Under the pieces are notes generated by a model. The model ran no database searches and was not told the origin of the DNA. It was given only the letters and a program-made list of their open reading frames with translations. From Myxococcaceae bacterium JPH2 (GTDB lineage Bacteria; Myxococcota; Myxococcia; Myxococcales; Myxococcaceae): 64,000 nt of DNA. The translations under genes were made by a program, and so were the position numbers. How positions within the stretch are numbered: position 1 is the first letter of the stretch; every line of letters begins with the position of its first letter. The DNA lies in NCBI GenBank assembly GCA_016458225.1, contig JAEMGR010000001.1:434001-498000 (forward strand), in the 5' to 3' direction. Shown here piece after piece: positions 25,932 through 34,058 of the stretch.

Positions 25932-27197
25932 TCAGCGGGTGGCCGGTACCGGGGCGCCGACCGGGGCCGCCTGGGCTCGGGCGCGCAGCCGGTTCTCGAC
26001 GATCCACAGCATGGGAGGAACCCCCAGGGCCAGGACGATGGAGACCGTGGCGACGGTCGGGATGCCCCCCAGGTGGCCATTCGGCTCGTCCGTCAGGATC
26101 TGCGAGGACAGGAAGGCCCCCAGCGCCGAGGCCATGTGCTGGACCGCCGACTGGAGCGACATGAAGCGGGCGCGCACCGCCGGCTCGGGCACCTTGGTCA
26201 CCAGCGTGCTGTAGGACACATTCCGCACGCCGTTGGCCAGCATGAAGGCCATGAACAGCACGGGGATGGGCAGCCAGCGGGGGAAGTCGACGAAGCCCAC
26301 GTAGATGGAGGCGACGCCCAGCGCCACGCCCACCGTGCCCACCCGGAACGAGCCGTACACGTCCACGAGCCGGCCCGCCGTCCGCAGCGCGAGGAAGCTC
26401 ATCACGCCGCCAGCCAGGTAGATGTTGCCCAGGTTCTCGCGCGGGTAGTCCAGGTTCTGCAGCAGGTAGGGCGCGATGTTGGGGATGAGCATGAACGCGC
26501 TCATCATCACCAGCGCCGTCGTCAGATAGGAGAGCTGCACATCCGTGCGCCCCAGCAGTTGCAGGACGCTCACCGGCCGCGCGGCCTGTCGCTCCGGTGA
26601 CAGATGTCCGCGCACCGGCGGCAAGAGGAAGATGGCGCCCGCGACCACCAACAGGCCCAGCGCCGCCACCCCGAGGAACGGGATGCGCCAGCCGCCCATC
26701 TCCGCCAACCGCAGCGCGATGGGCACGCCCAGCACCGAGGTGATGGAGAACGCCATCATCACCAGGCCCAGCGCGCGGCCGCGTTTCTCAGCGGGGATGA
26801 GGTCCGCGATGATGGACATGGACAGCGCCGTGGCGGGCCCGCCGAACACGCCCGCGCACACCCGCGCGAGCAACAGCGTCACGAGTCCCGTGGACAGACC
26901 GCCCGCCGCCGTGGAGGCGACCAGCCCCATCATGCAGACCGCCAGCGCCTTGCGACGGTCGAACCGGTCCAGGAACGTGCCGGCCACCAAGCCCGCCACG
27001 CTCGCGGCCGCGGTGTAGCTGCCGCCAATCGTCCCAATGTGTGACGACGCGATGCCCAGGCCACTGGAGAAGTAGGGGCCCAGCGGCATCACCATCACGA
27101 AGTCGAGGATGTTGATGAACTGCACTGCGCCGATGAGCAGCACCACCGTGCGCTCGAAGGGGGTGAGAGAGGAAGGCGCGGCTTGGGGAGCAGACAT
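25932..27197 (-). CDS. MFS transporter (drug/metabolite exporter type)
   Basis: 421 aa, ATG 27197 (MSAPQAAPSS); a longer start 12 codons upstream is possible. Twelve TM segments, MFS motif A as FLDRFDRRKALAV between TM2 and TM3, and GRALGLVMMAFSITSVLGVP in the fifth-helix region, typical of DHA1-type exporters (AraJ/Bcr-like). Starts 53 nt after the stop of a second MFS gene on the same strand, with which it shares the N-terminal pattern SLTPxER. Substrate unknown. Confidence 0.9.
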   Translation of the reverse strand: MSAPQAAPSSLTPFERTVVLLIGAVQFINILDFVMVMPLGPYFSSGLGIASSHIGTIGGSYTAAASVAGLVAGTFLDRFDRRKALAVCMMGLVASTAAGGLSTGLVTLLLARVCAGVFGGPATALSMSIIADLIPAEKRGRALGLVMMAFSITSVLGVPIALRLAEMGGWRIPFLGVAALGLLVVAGAIFLLPPVRGHLSPERQAARPVSVLQLLGRTDVQLSYLTTALVMMSAFMLIPNIAPYLLQNLDYPRENLGNIYLAGGVMSFLALRTAGRLVDVYGSFRVGTVGVALGVASIYVGFVDFPRWLPIPVLFMAFMLANGVRNVSYSTLVTKVPEPAVRARFMSLQSAVQHMASALGAFLSSQILTDEPNGHLGGIPTVATVSIVLALGVPPMLWIVENRLRARAQAAPVGAPVPATR

Positions 27198-27250
27198 GAA
27201 GACTTTCAAGAGGACGCGGCGCGAAACGGACAAGAGCGCCGCGATGAGAA

Positions 27251-28516
27251 CTAACGCGGTGGGGAGGCGCCGGACAACTCCGTGTCGGAGGAGTCCTCCC
27301 TGGGCTCGCGCACGGCCTCCTGCAACTGCGACAGCACCGCCACGATCGCCAGCACGAGTCCTCCGCAGATCGCGATCGTAAGCCCGGACATCGGCCGGTG
27401 CAGTTCCTCAACCGACTGAGGGGCGGGGTGGATCCACTGGGCCGCGATGGTGACCAGGGACGTGACCGCGGCGACCAGCGACATGAAGCGTCCGCTTGCT
27501 CCTGAGCCCGCGACCCGCGCCACCGCTTCGAAGCTGGCTACCCGCAGCACCCATTGCAGCACGGAGAAGAGGACGACCCCCAACGCCGCCAGGGCTCCTG
27601 TCCGAAACCACAGGCAACTGACGAAAACGAACCCCACGGCCAGCGCCCTCAACGTCACATGCAGCGCTCCGAACCGATCGGACAACCGGCCCACGATGAC
27701 CAGCCCCACGAGGCACAGCCCCCCCACCAGGAGCCGCTCATCGACAGGAGCCGAGAGATGATTGAAGGGGCTCGCAAGGCGGTACCTCATGGCACCCGCG
27801 ATCGCCAAGCCCCCGGCCACGGTGACCAGGCCGGGCAGCACGTACGCGAGCCACGCCTCCTTCGGCTCGAACAGCCACCGCGCGCTCCCCCGAGCCGCGT
27901 CCACGTCGTGGCCCCCGCGACCGGGCGGCAGCCTCCAGAGGGCAAATGCCAGCCCCAGGGACAAGAGCACCACGGCGCCCCGCAGCCAGGGAAGCGCCGC
28001 ACCATGCCCCCATGACGCATCCCCGGGCGGCGTCACGGCATACACCGTTGCGTTCTGGGCGAACACCGCCAGGGCCGAGGCCATCCCCATCACCAGGCCG
28101 CGGCGGCCCGGGCCGACCTGCTCCACGATGACGGCCATCGACGACGGCAGCAGGATGCCCCCTGAGACCGCGGCGACGACGTAGGACAGGGCACTCAGCG
28201 TCGCGTCTGCGTGCACGGACCCCAGCCCCATCGCCACCAGGAGCGTCACCGTGCCCACAGCCAGCACGGCGCGGCGCGAGAAGCGATCCTGGAACACGAT
28301 TCCCAAGAGCGCCACGCCCAGCCCGATGAACAAGGTGGATCGAGAGAGAACCGCCAGCACGGCGCTGGGCTCCTGCGCGGGCCTTGTTCCGTCGATTCCG
28401 GCGATTGGGAGCCATCCGAAGGCGAAGATGAGCGCCTGGACGATGGCGACGATGACAACCACCCCGCGTTCCACCGGGGTGAGGGAGAACGACGACCGAG
28501 ACTCGGGAGGGGTCAT
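27251..28516 (-). CDS. Divergent MFS-type transporter, tandem paralog
   Basis: 421 aa, the same length as its neighbour. N-terminal SLTPVERGVVVIV parallels SLTPFERTVVLLI next door, and motif A survives as FQDRFSRRAVLAV. Helices are less conserved and the third-to-fifth helix region is altered (SSMAVIVEQVGPGRRGLVMG). Its TTG/ATG context is good: ATG 28516 just downstream of the chemoreceptor stop (28528) on the same strand. Possibly a specialised or decaying duplicate; substrate unknown. Confidence 0.8.
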   Translation of the reverse strand: MTPPESRSSFSLTPVERGVVVIVAIVQALIFAFGWLPIAGIDGTRPAQEPSAVLAVLSRSTLFIGLGVALLGIVFQDRFSRRAVLAVGTVTLLVAMGLGSVHADATLSALSYVVAAVSGGILLPSSMAVIVEQVGPGRRGLVMGMASALAVFAQNATVYAVTPPGDASWGHGAALPWLRGAVVLLSLGLAFALWRLPPGRGGHDVDAARGSARWLFEPKEAWLAYVLPGLVTVAGGLAIAGAMRYRLASPFNHLSAPVDERLLVGGLCLVGLVIVGRLSDRFGALHVTLRALAVGFVFVSCLWFRTGALAALGVVLFSVLQWVLRVASFEAVARVAGSGASGRFMSLVAAVTSLVTIAAQWIHPAPQSVEELHRPMSGLTIAICGGLVLAIVAVLSQLQEAVREPREDSSDTELSGASPPR

Positions 28517-28527
28517 GAAGGCGGGGT

Positions 28528-30591
28528 TCAGACGCGGAAGCGCCGGACCTCGGCGCGGAGGATCTCCGCCTGGCGCTGGAGGTTGTCGATGGCTTCTTCC
28601 AACTGGCGCACCGAGCGCGTCTGGTGCTCGGAGACGCCCTTGATGGTCTCCACCGCCTTGAGCACCTGCTCGCTGCCCTTGGTCTGCTCCTTCTGGGCGC
28701 GGTTCAGGTGGGTGACCATCTCGTTGATGCTCTCGATGGAGCGGGTGATCTGCTTGCTGCCGTGCGCCTGCTCCTGACTGGAGCGCTGCACGTGCTGGGT
28801 GAGCGCCTTCATCCGCTCGGCGCTCTTCATGATCTGCTCGCCGCCCTTGGCCTGCTCGTTGGAGGCCTTGGAGATCTGCTGCACCGTCTCCGAGATGCGG
28901 TGGATGGCGGCCGTCACCTGCTTGCTGCCGCGCGCCTGCTCCACCGTGGCGCGGGCAATGGCCTTCACCATCTGCGTGGACTTCTGCGTGCTGTCGTTGA
29001 TCTTCCGGAGCGCGCCCTCGGCCTCGCGCCCCAGCTGCACGCCGTCCTCCACGTTCTTCACGCCCTGGTTCATCACCACCACGGCGTTGCGGCTCTCCTC
29101 CTGGATGCTGCGCACCAGCTCGGCGATCTCCTTCGTGGAGGCGCCGGTGCGCTCGGCCAGGTCCTTGATCTCCTCGGCCACCACCGCGAAGCCCTTGCCG
29201 TGCTCACCGGCTTGCGCGGCGATGATGGCGGCGTTGAGCGCCAGGAGGTTGGTCTGCTCGGCCACGTCGTCGATGACGTTGAGGATGTTGCCAATCTCGG
29301 AGATGTGGCGCCCCAGGCTGTCGATGACGCCCGCCGCGCTGCGGCTGTTCTCCTTGATGCGGTCGATGCCCGACAGCGTCTTGCGCAGCGCCTCCACGCC
29401 CGTCTGCGCGTCCTCGAAGACCTGCTCGGACAGGCGCGCCGTCTCGTTGGCGTTGGCCTCCACCTGCCCAATCGCCGCGTCCATCTGGCTGATGGCCGAG
29501 GACGTGTCCTCCGTGGACGTGGACAGCGCGGTGATGTTGAGCGCCACTTCCTTGATGGAGAACGTCATCTCCTCGATGGCGCTGGTCGTCTCCTCCACGC
29601 TGGCCGCCATGGCCTGCACGTTCTCCGCGACCTCGTCGTTGGTGGCGGCCATCTCCATGATGGAGGAGCTGCTCTCCTCGGCGCTCTGGTAGAGCACCTC
29701 GACGTTCTCCGCGATGCCGCGGAGCGAGGCCATCATCTGCACCATGGAGGAGGACGTCTCCTCCACGCGCGACTGCACCGTGCCCGCGCCCGAGGACACC
29801 GTGGTGCCCGTGCGGTGGATCTGCTCGATGACGCCCGCCACCACGTCGGACACGCCGCGCACGCGGCCCAGCGTGTCGCGCCAGCTCTGGCCCATGCGGT
29901 TGAGCGCCTCGGCCAGCTCGCCCAGCTCGTCCGTGGAGTGGCGCACCTCCACGCGGCCGGTGAGGTCCGCCTCCGCGAGCTTGCGCGCCATGGACATCAT
30001 CGCGTCCAGCGGCAGGATGATGAACGCGTGCGAGATGAGGAACGCCACCAGCAGGAACAGCACCAGCCCCACGCCGAACGCCGCGAGCACCGTGTGGCGC
30101 AGCGACTGGAGCACCGGGTTGAGGCGCGTGAAGTCCACCACCACCATCACCTGCCCCGTGGCACCACCCGCGAGCGCCACCTGCTCCACCACCGCCACGT
30201 CCCCGTTGGAGAACGTCAGCCCATCCAGCGGAGGAAGGGGCGAGCGCGCATGACGCGCGCGCAGCTCGTCGGTGAACCAGGGCGGCGGCGTGAGGGGCGA
30301 GGCGGCGAGCACGTCGCCCGACGCGGACAGCACCGCCACGACCTTGAAGTCATCATCCGGGCGGTACAGGCGCTCCAATCCGAGCGGAGCCTGCGTGCCT
30401 GACTGCCCCGCGAGCAGCCCTTGGAGTTCCTGGGCCTTGTCGTGTCCGTGCGCGAGCAGCCGCTGCACCAGATGGTCTTCCACCTGTGCGGGAACGACGA
30501 AGTAGAGCGCGCCCAGGATGAGCGCCAGGGCCAGCGCGAACGAGCCGAGGAGGATGCCCCGGAGACCGGGTTTCTTGAAGCGACGTGCCAA
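28528..30591 (-). CDS. Methyl-accepting chemotaxis protein with 28-residue C-terminal repeats
   Basis: About 687 aa, apparently from TTG 30591 (MARRFKKPGLRG); no ATG fits and no clear ribosome-binding site is visible, so the start is uncertain. TM1 13-33, periplasmic sensor 34-167, TM2 168-190, HAMP about 190-245, then a long methyl-accepting coiled coil with hairpin tip EQTNLLALNAAIIAAQAGEHGKG split across DDVAEQTNLLAL and AGEHGKGFAVVAEEI. Residues 551-662 are four tandem 28-aa units each starting Glu-Gln-(Ala/Thr)-x-Gly. It would signal through CheA/CheW-type proteins, none of which is nearby. Confidence 0.9.
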   Translation of the reverse strand: MARRFKKPGLRGILLGSFALALALILGALYFVVPAQVEDHLVQRLLAHGHDKAQELQGLLAGQSGTQAPLGLERLYRPDDDFKVVAVLSASGDVLAASPLTPPPWFTDELRARHARSPLPPLDGLTFSNGDVAVVEQVALAGGATGQVMVVVDFTRLNPVLQSLRHTVLAAFGVGLVLFLLVAFLISHAFIILPLDAMMSMARKLAEADLTGRVEVRHSTDELGELAEALNRMGQSWRDTLGRVRGVSDVVAGVIEQIHRTGTTVSSGAGTVQSRVEETSSSMVQMMASLRGIAENVEVLYQSAEESSSSIMEMAATNDEVAENVQAMAASVEETTSAIEEMTFSIKEVALNITALSTSTEDTSSAISQMDAAIGQVEANANETARLSEQVFEDAQTGVEALRKTLSGIDRIKENSRSAAGVIDSLGRHISEIGNILNVIDDVAEQTNLLALNAAIIAAQAGEHGKGFAVVAEEIKDLAERTGASTKEIAELVRSIQEESRNAVVVMNQGVKNVEDGVQLGREAEGALRKINDSTQKSTQMVKAIARATVEQARGSKQVTAAIHRISETVQQISKASNEQAKGGEQIMKSAERMKALTQHVQRSSQEQAHGSKQITRSIESINEMVTHLNRAQKEQTKGSEQVLKAVETIKGVSEHQTRSVRQLEEAIDNLQRQAEILRAEVRRFRV
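28606..28941 (-). repeat. Four tandem 84-nt (28-aa) coding repeats in the chemoreceptor gene
   Basis: Units begin at residues 551, 579, 607 and 635: EQARGSKQV, EQAKGGEQI, EQAHGSKQI and EQTKGSEQV, each exactly 28 residues (four heptads) apart. The length suits a register-preserving extension of the signalling coiled coil. Confidence 0.8.
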
Positions 30592-30699
30592 GGCCGTCGC
30601 ACTGTAGGGAGGGAGACACCCGCGGAGCAAGAACCGGGGAAGCGGCGAACAAGCCCCTGGGCCTGACTTCCCCCCACCCGGATGCGTAAGGTCGTGTGG

Positions 30700-31734
30700 A
30701 TGACGCGCACGCTGCTGCTCACCGACCCCCTCTTCCTCCAGCATGACCCGGGTGCGGGACACCCAGAGTCGCCCGCTCGGCTGCGGAGCATCCTCGGCGT
30801 GCTGGCGCGCACCCCCGTGGAGGGCACGCGGCTCATCGCGCCGCGCTCCGCGACCGAGGCGGAGCTGGCCTCCGTGCACTCCGCCCCGATGCGCGCGTCC
30901 CTGGAGGCGCTCAGCGGGCAGAGCGCGCGCATCGACGCGGACACGCAGGTGTCCCCCGACAGCGTGGACGCGGCGCGGCTGGCGGCGGGCGCCGCGGTGC
31001 AGGCCGTGGAGGCGGTGATGGCGGGCGAGGCACGGAACGCCTTCGCCCTCGTGCGCCCCCCGGGCCACCACGCCGAGCCCGAGCGCGCCATGGGGTTCTG
31101 CCTCTTCAACAACGCCGCCATCGCGGCCGAGGCCGGCCGGAGGCTGGGCGCCGAGCGCGTGCTGGTGCTCGACTGGGACGTCCACCACGGCAACGGCACG
31201 CAGGCCGCCTTCTGGAACCGGCGCGACGTGCTCTACCAGTCCGTCCACCAGTTCCCCTACTACCCAGGCACCGGCGCGGCGCCCGAGATCGGCACAGGCG
31301 AGGGCGAGGGCTACACCGTCAACTGCGGCCTGCCCGGTGGCAACAGCGACGCGGACTACGGGATGATTTTCGAGGAGCTGCTGCTGCCCGTGGCCCAGGC
31401 CTATCGCCCCCAGCTCATCCTCGTGTCCGCCGGCTTCGACCCCCACCGACACGACCCCATAGGTGGCATGGACCTCACCGAGCGAGGCTTCGCCGCCATG
31501 TGCTCCGCGGTGCGCGCGCTCGCCGAGGAGGTCAGCGGCGGCAAGCTGGTGCTGCTGCTGGAAGGGGGCTACTCGCTGCCCGGCCTGTCCCAGTCCGTGC
31601 ATGCCTGCGTGGAGGTCCTCGCGGGCCGACGCGACTCGTTCCCCACCGAGCCCGTCCACCGGGATGCCCGCGACGCCGTGGCCGCCAGCCGCCTCGCGCT
31701 CCAGCGCTACTGGCCGGTGCTCACGCGAGGCTGA
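30700..31734 (+). CDS. Histone deacetylase superfamily protein (AcuC/acetylpolyamine amidohydrolase-like)
   Basis: 344 aa from ATG 30700; ATG 30682 is the alternative. Catalytic features: tandem His123-His124 in RPPGHHAEPERAMGFC, zinc ligands in LDWDVHHGNGT (Asp160, His162) and AGFDPHRHDPIGG, and late GGYSL with the transition-state Tyr. It removes acyl groups from protein lysines, polyamines or small molecules. The acetyltransferase partner is not in the window. It is divergent from the chemoreceptor gene and convergent, with a 3-nt gap, to a receiver gene. Confidence 0.93.
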   Translation: MTRTLLLTDPLFLQHDPGAGHPESPARLRSILGVLARTPVEGTRLIAPRSATEAELASVHSAPMRASLEALSGQSARIDADTQVSPDSVDAARLAAGAAVQAVEAVMAGEARNAFALVRPPGHHAEPERAMGFCLFNNAAIAAEAGRRLGAERVLVLDWDVHHGNGTQAAFWNRRDVLYQSVHQFPYYPGTGAAPEIGTGEGEGYTVNCGLPGGNSDADYGMIFEELLLPVAQAYRPQLILVSAGFDPHRHDPIGGMDLTERGFAAMCSAVRALAEEVSGGKLVLLLEGGYSLPGLSQSVHACVEVLAGRRDSFPTEPVHRDARDAVAASRLALQRYWPVLTRG

Positions 31735-31737
31735 GCC

Positions 31738-32139
31738 TCATCCGCGCGAAGGCTCCGCCACGCGCCGCCCCGCCGCGGTGTGGCGCGCGACCTCGTCCAG
31801 GAGCTGGTCCAGGCTCAGCGGCTTCTTCAGGTAGCCGTCCACGCCGAACGAGGCGGCCTCGCGCGCGCTCACGCCCTGTCCGCTCACGACCACCACGGGG
31901 ATGTCCGCCAGCTGCGCGTCCGAGAGCTGGCGCGCGCGGAACTCCCAGCCATTCATCCGTGGCATCAGCAGGTCCAACAGGATGACGGCCGGGCGCAGGC
32001 CGCGCGACATGAGCGCCAGCGCCTCGTCGCCGCTGCGCGCGAGCGCCACGCCGTAGCCCTCCAGCTCCAGCACGTCCTTGAAGGCGAGCAGGATGTCGGG
32101 GTCGTCGTCCACGGCCAGCACGCAGTTCCACGACCCCAT
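31738..32139 (-). CDS. Single-domain response regulator
   Basis: 133 aa, start ATG 32139 chosen over an ATG ten codons upstream because GGGAG precedes it at good spacing. Acidic pocket VDDDPD (11-14), phospho-acceptor Asp56 in LLDLLMPRMNGWEF, Ser86 and Lys105-Lys106 in YLKKPL. A CheY-like protein with no output domain; cognate kinase unknown. Confidence 0.9.
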   Translation of the reverse strand: MGSWNCVLAVDDDPDILLAFKDVLELEGYGVALARSGDEALALMSRGLRPAVILLDLLMPRMNGWEFRARQLSDAQLADIPVVVVSGQGVSAREAASFGVDGYLKKPLSLDQLLDEVARHTAAGRRVAEPSRG

Positions 32140-32336
32140 GTGCGGTGCTCCCTGAAGAGGATGCCCCACGGTGCGACCGGGTCAGAACGCACGCCATCGC
32201 CCTGGTGGCGCGCGGCGATGACGGCCCTTGAACCGCACCCCGCCCCATGGGGCCACACCGCCACGCATTTGTGTGCCCGAGGCCCGGCCAACCATGGCAG
32301 AAGCGTTGCGCCCCGAAGCGCGGGCGCGGAGGACAC

Positions 32337-33098
32337 ATGGCGGAGACGAGCTATCGGACGGCCCTGGTGACAGGTGCCTCGAGCGGCCTGGGTCGAGGCC
32401 TGGCGCTGTGGCTGGCGAAGCAAGGGCTGCGCGTGTTCGCCACCGGACGGCGCCTGTCGCAGCTGGACGCGCTGGCGGCCGAGGCCCGAGCGGCCGGCGC
32501 TACCGTGGAGCCGGTGGAGATGGACGTCACCGACGAGGCCCGGACCCGGGCGCGCATCCAGCAGCTCGACGACGAGTGCGGCGGCCTGGACCTCATCGTG
32601 GCCAACGCGGGCGTCGGCGGCCCCACCCATGGAAAGCGCATGGAGTGGGAGCGCGTGGGCGCCATCATCGACACCAACGTCACCGGCGCCTGCGCCACGC
32701 TGTGCGCGGTGCTGCCTCGCATGGTGGAGCGCGGACGCGGGCACCTGGTGGGCATCTCCAGCCTCGCGGGCCAGCGCGGACTGTCGGGCCACGCCGCCTA
32801 CTCCGCCTCCAAGGCGTTCCTCTCCACCTTCCTGGAGAGCCTGCGGGTGGACCTGTCCGGCACGGGCGTCCACGTCACGTGCGTCTATCCCGGCTTCGTG
32901 AAGAGCGAGATGACGGCGAAGAACCGCTTCCCCATGCCCTTCCTCATGGAGACCGAGGACGCCGTGGAGCGCATGGGCCGCGCCATCTTCCGCGCCCAGG
33001 CCGAGGTCCGCTTCCCCTGGCAGCTCTCCGCGCCCATGCGGCTGGTGAAGGTGCTGCCCAATCCCCTTTTCGACGCCGCCGCGCGCCGGCTCAAGTGA
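32337..33098 (+). CDS. Short-chain dehydrogenase/reductase
   Basis: 253 aa from ATG 32337 (GGACAC before it). Classical SDR: NAD(P) motif TGASSGLGRG, NAG in the fourth strand (VANAGVGG), catalytic Ser in ISSLAG, and YSASK holding the Tyr and Lys. The substrate is unknown. pyrF starts 8 nt after its stop, so they are probably one transcript. It is not the short-chain developmental protein CsgA, whose sequence I remember as different. Confidence 0.93.
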   Translation: MAETSYRTALVTGASSGLGRGLALWLAKQGLRVFATGRRLSQLDALAAEARAAGATVEPVEMDVTDEARTRARIQQLDDECGGLDLIVANAGVGGPTHGKRMEWERVGAIIDTNVTGACATLCAVLPRMVERGRGHLVGISSLAGQRGLSGHAAYSASKAFLSTFLESLRVDLSGTGVHVTCVYPGFVKSEMTAKNRFPMPFLMETEDAVERMGRAIFRAQAEVRFPWQLSAPMRLVKVLPNPLFDAAARRLK

Positions 33099-33106
33099 GG
33101 TCCTCC

Positions 33107-33964
33107 ATGTCGTCCCGTCCATCCTTCGCCCAGCGCTTCGCGCTCCTCGCGGCGCAGCGCTCTCCCTTCTGCCTGGGCATTGATCCGTCGCGTGACCTGC
33201 TCGCGCGCTGGGGACTGCCGGACACCGTCCAGGGGCTGGGCGATTTCTGCGAGCGGCTGGCGGACGCGGTGGGCCCGCGCGTGGCGGTGGTGAAGCCGCA
33301 GAGCGCCTTCTTCGAGCGCCACGGCCCCGGCGGACTCCAGGTCCTCCAGCGGCTGCTCGTGCGCTTCAAGCAGGAGGGCGCGCTCACGCTGCTGGACGTC
33401 AAGCGCGGCGACATCGGCTCCACGATGGACGCGTACGCGGAGGCCCTCTTCGGCGCGGGCAGTCCCTATGACGTGGACGCGGCCACCTTCACCGCGTACC
33501 TGGGCCTGGGCGCGCTCGCCAAGACGGTGGAGCGCGCGCGAGCCCACGGCGCCTGCGCCTTCGTCGTCGTGCGCTCGTCCAACCCCGAGGGCGTGGGCCT
33601 CCAGTCCGCCCTGGACTCAGAGGGCCGCACCGTGGCCCAGGCGCTGGCGGACGGCATCCGCGCCTTCAACACGCAGGCGGGCCCGGACGCGCTGCCCGTG
33701 GGCGCGGTGATGGGCGCCACGCTGCCGGAGGGCGACCGCGCCGTCGTCGAGCGGCTGGGCGGCGCGCTGCTGCTCACGCCCGGCATCGGCTCGCAGGGCG
33801 CGGGCTTCGGAGACCTGCCCCGCCTCTTCGCCGGGCGCGAGCGGCAGGTCATCCCCACCGCCGCGCGCTCCGTGTTGGAGGCGGGCCCCGACGCGGCCTC
33901 GCTGCGCAAGGCGCTGGAGGAGCACGTCGAGCCCTCGCGCCGATTCCACGGCGCCGGGGCCTGA
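33107..33964 (+). CDS. pyrF: Orotidine-5'-phosphate decarboxylase (type 2)
   Basis: 285 aa from ATG 33107 (GAGGTCC before it). The last step of UMP synthesis. The catalytic Asp-x-Lys-x-x-Asp array is in LLDVKRGDIGST, with CLGIDPS at the start and VVRSSNPEG in the middle. The length of about 285 and these motifs fit the PyrF type 2 (mycobacterial/myxobacterial) subfamily. Follows an SDR gene within 8 nt. Confidence 0.96.
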   Translation: MSSRPSFAQRFALLAAQRSPFCLGIDPSRDLLARWGLPDTVQGLGDFCERLADAVGPRVAVVKPQSAFFERHGPGGLQVLQRLLVRFKQEGALTLLDVKRGDIGSTMDAYAEALFGAGSPYDVDAATFTAYLGLGALAKTVERARAHGACAFVVVRSSNPEGVGLQSALDSEGRTVAQALADGIRAFNTQAGPDALPVGAVMGATLPEGDRAVVERLGGALLLTPGIGSQGAGFGDLPRLFAGRERQVIPTAARSVLEAGPDAASLRKALEEHVEPSRRFHGAGA

Positions 33965-34007
33965 AGCGCGTCGCCAGAAGGACCTCCCGAGCAGCGCCCA
34001 CTGATGG

Positions 34008-34052
34008 GCGCTCCCGCGAAGGGAGCCCGCGCTTGTGCGCTCCCGTGAAGGG
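34008..34052. repeat. Two 16-nt direct repeats between pyrF and PBP1A
   Basis: GCGCTCCCGCGAAGGG at 34008-34023 recurs as GCGCTCCCGTGAAGGG at 34037-34052, 29 nt apart and differing at one base. Both lie in the convergent gap. Confidence 0.6.
34010..34026. terminator. Small hairpin between convergent pyrF and PBP1A genes
   Basis: GCTCCC (34010-34015), loop GCGAA, GGGAGC (34021-34026): a perfect 6-bp stem between two genes that face each other. No T tract on either strand, so terminator function is uncertain. Confidence 0.35.
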
Positions 34053-34058
34053 CGGCCG

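Noticed and set aside
32337-33098. CsgA-like developmental C-signal gene
   Set aside because: It is an ordinary SDR with intact TGxxxGxG and YxxxK motifs. The sequence does not resemble CsgA as I remember it.
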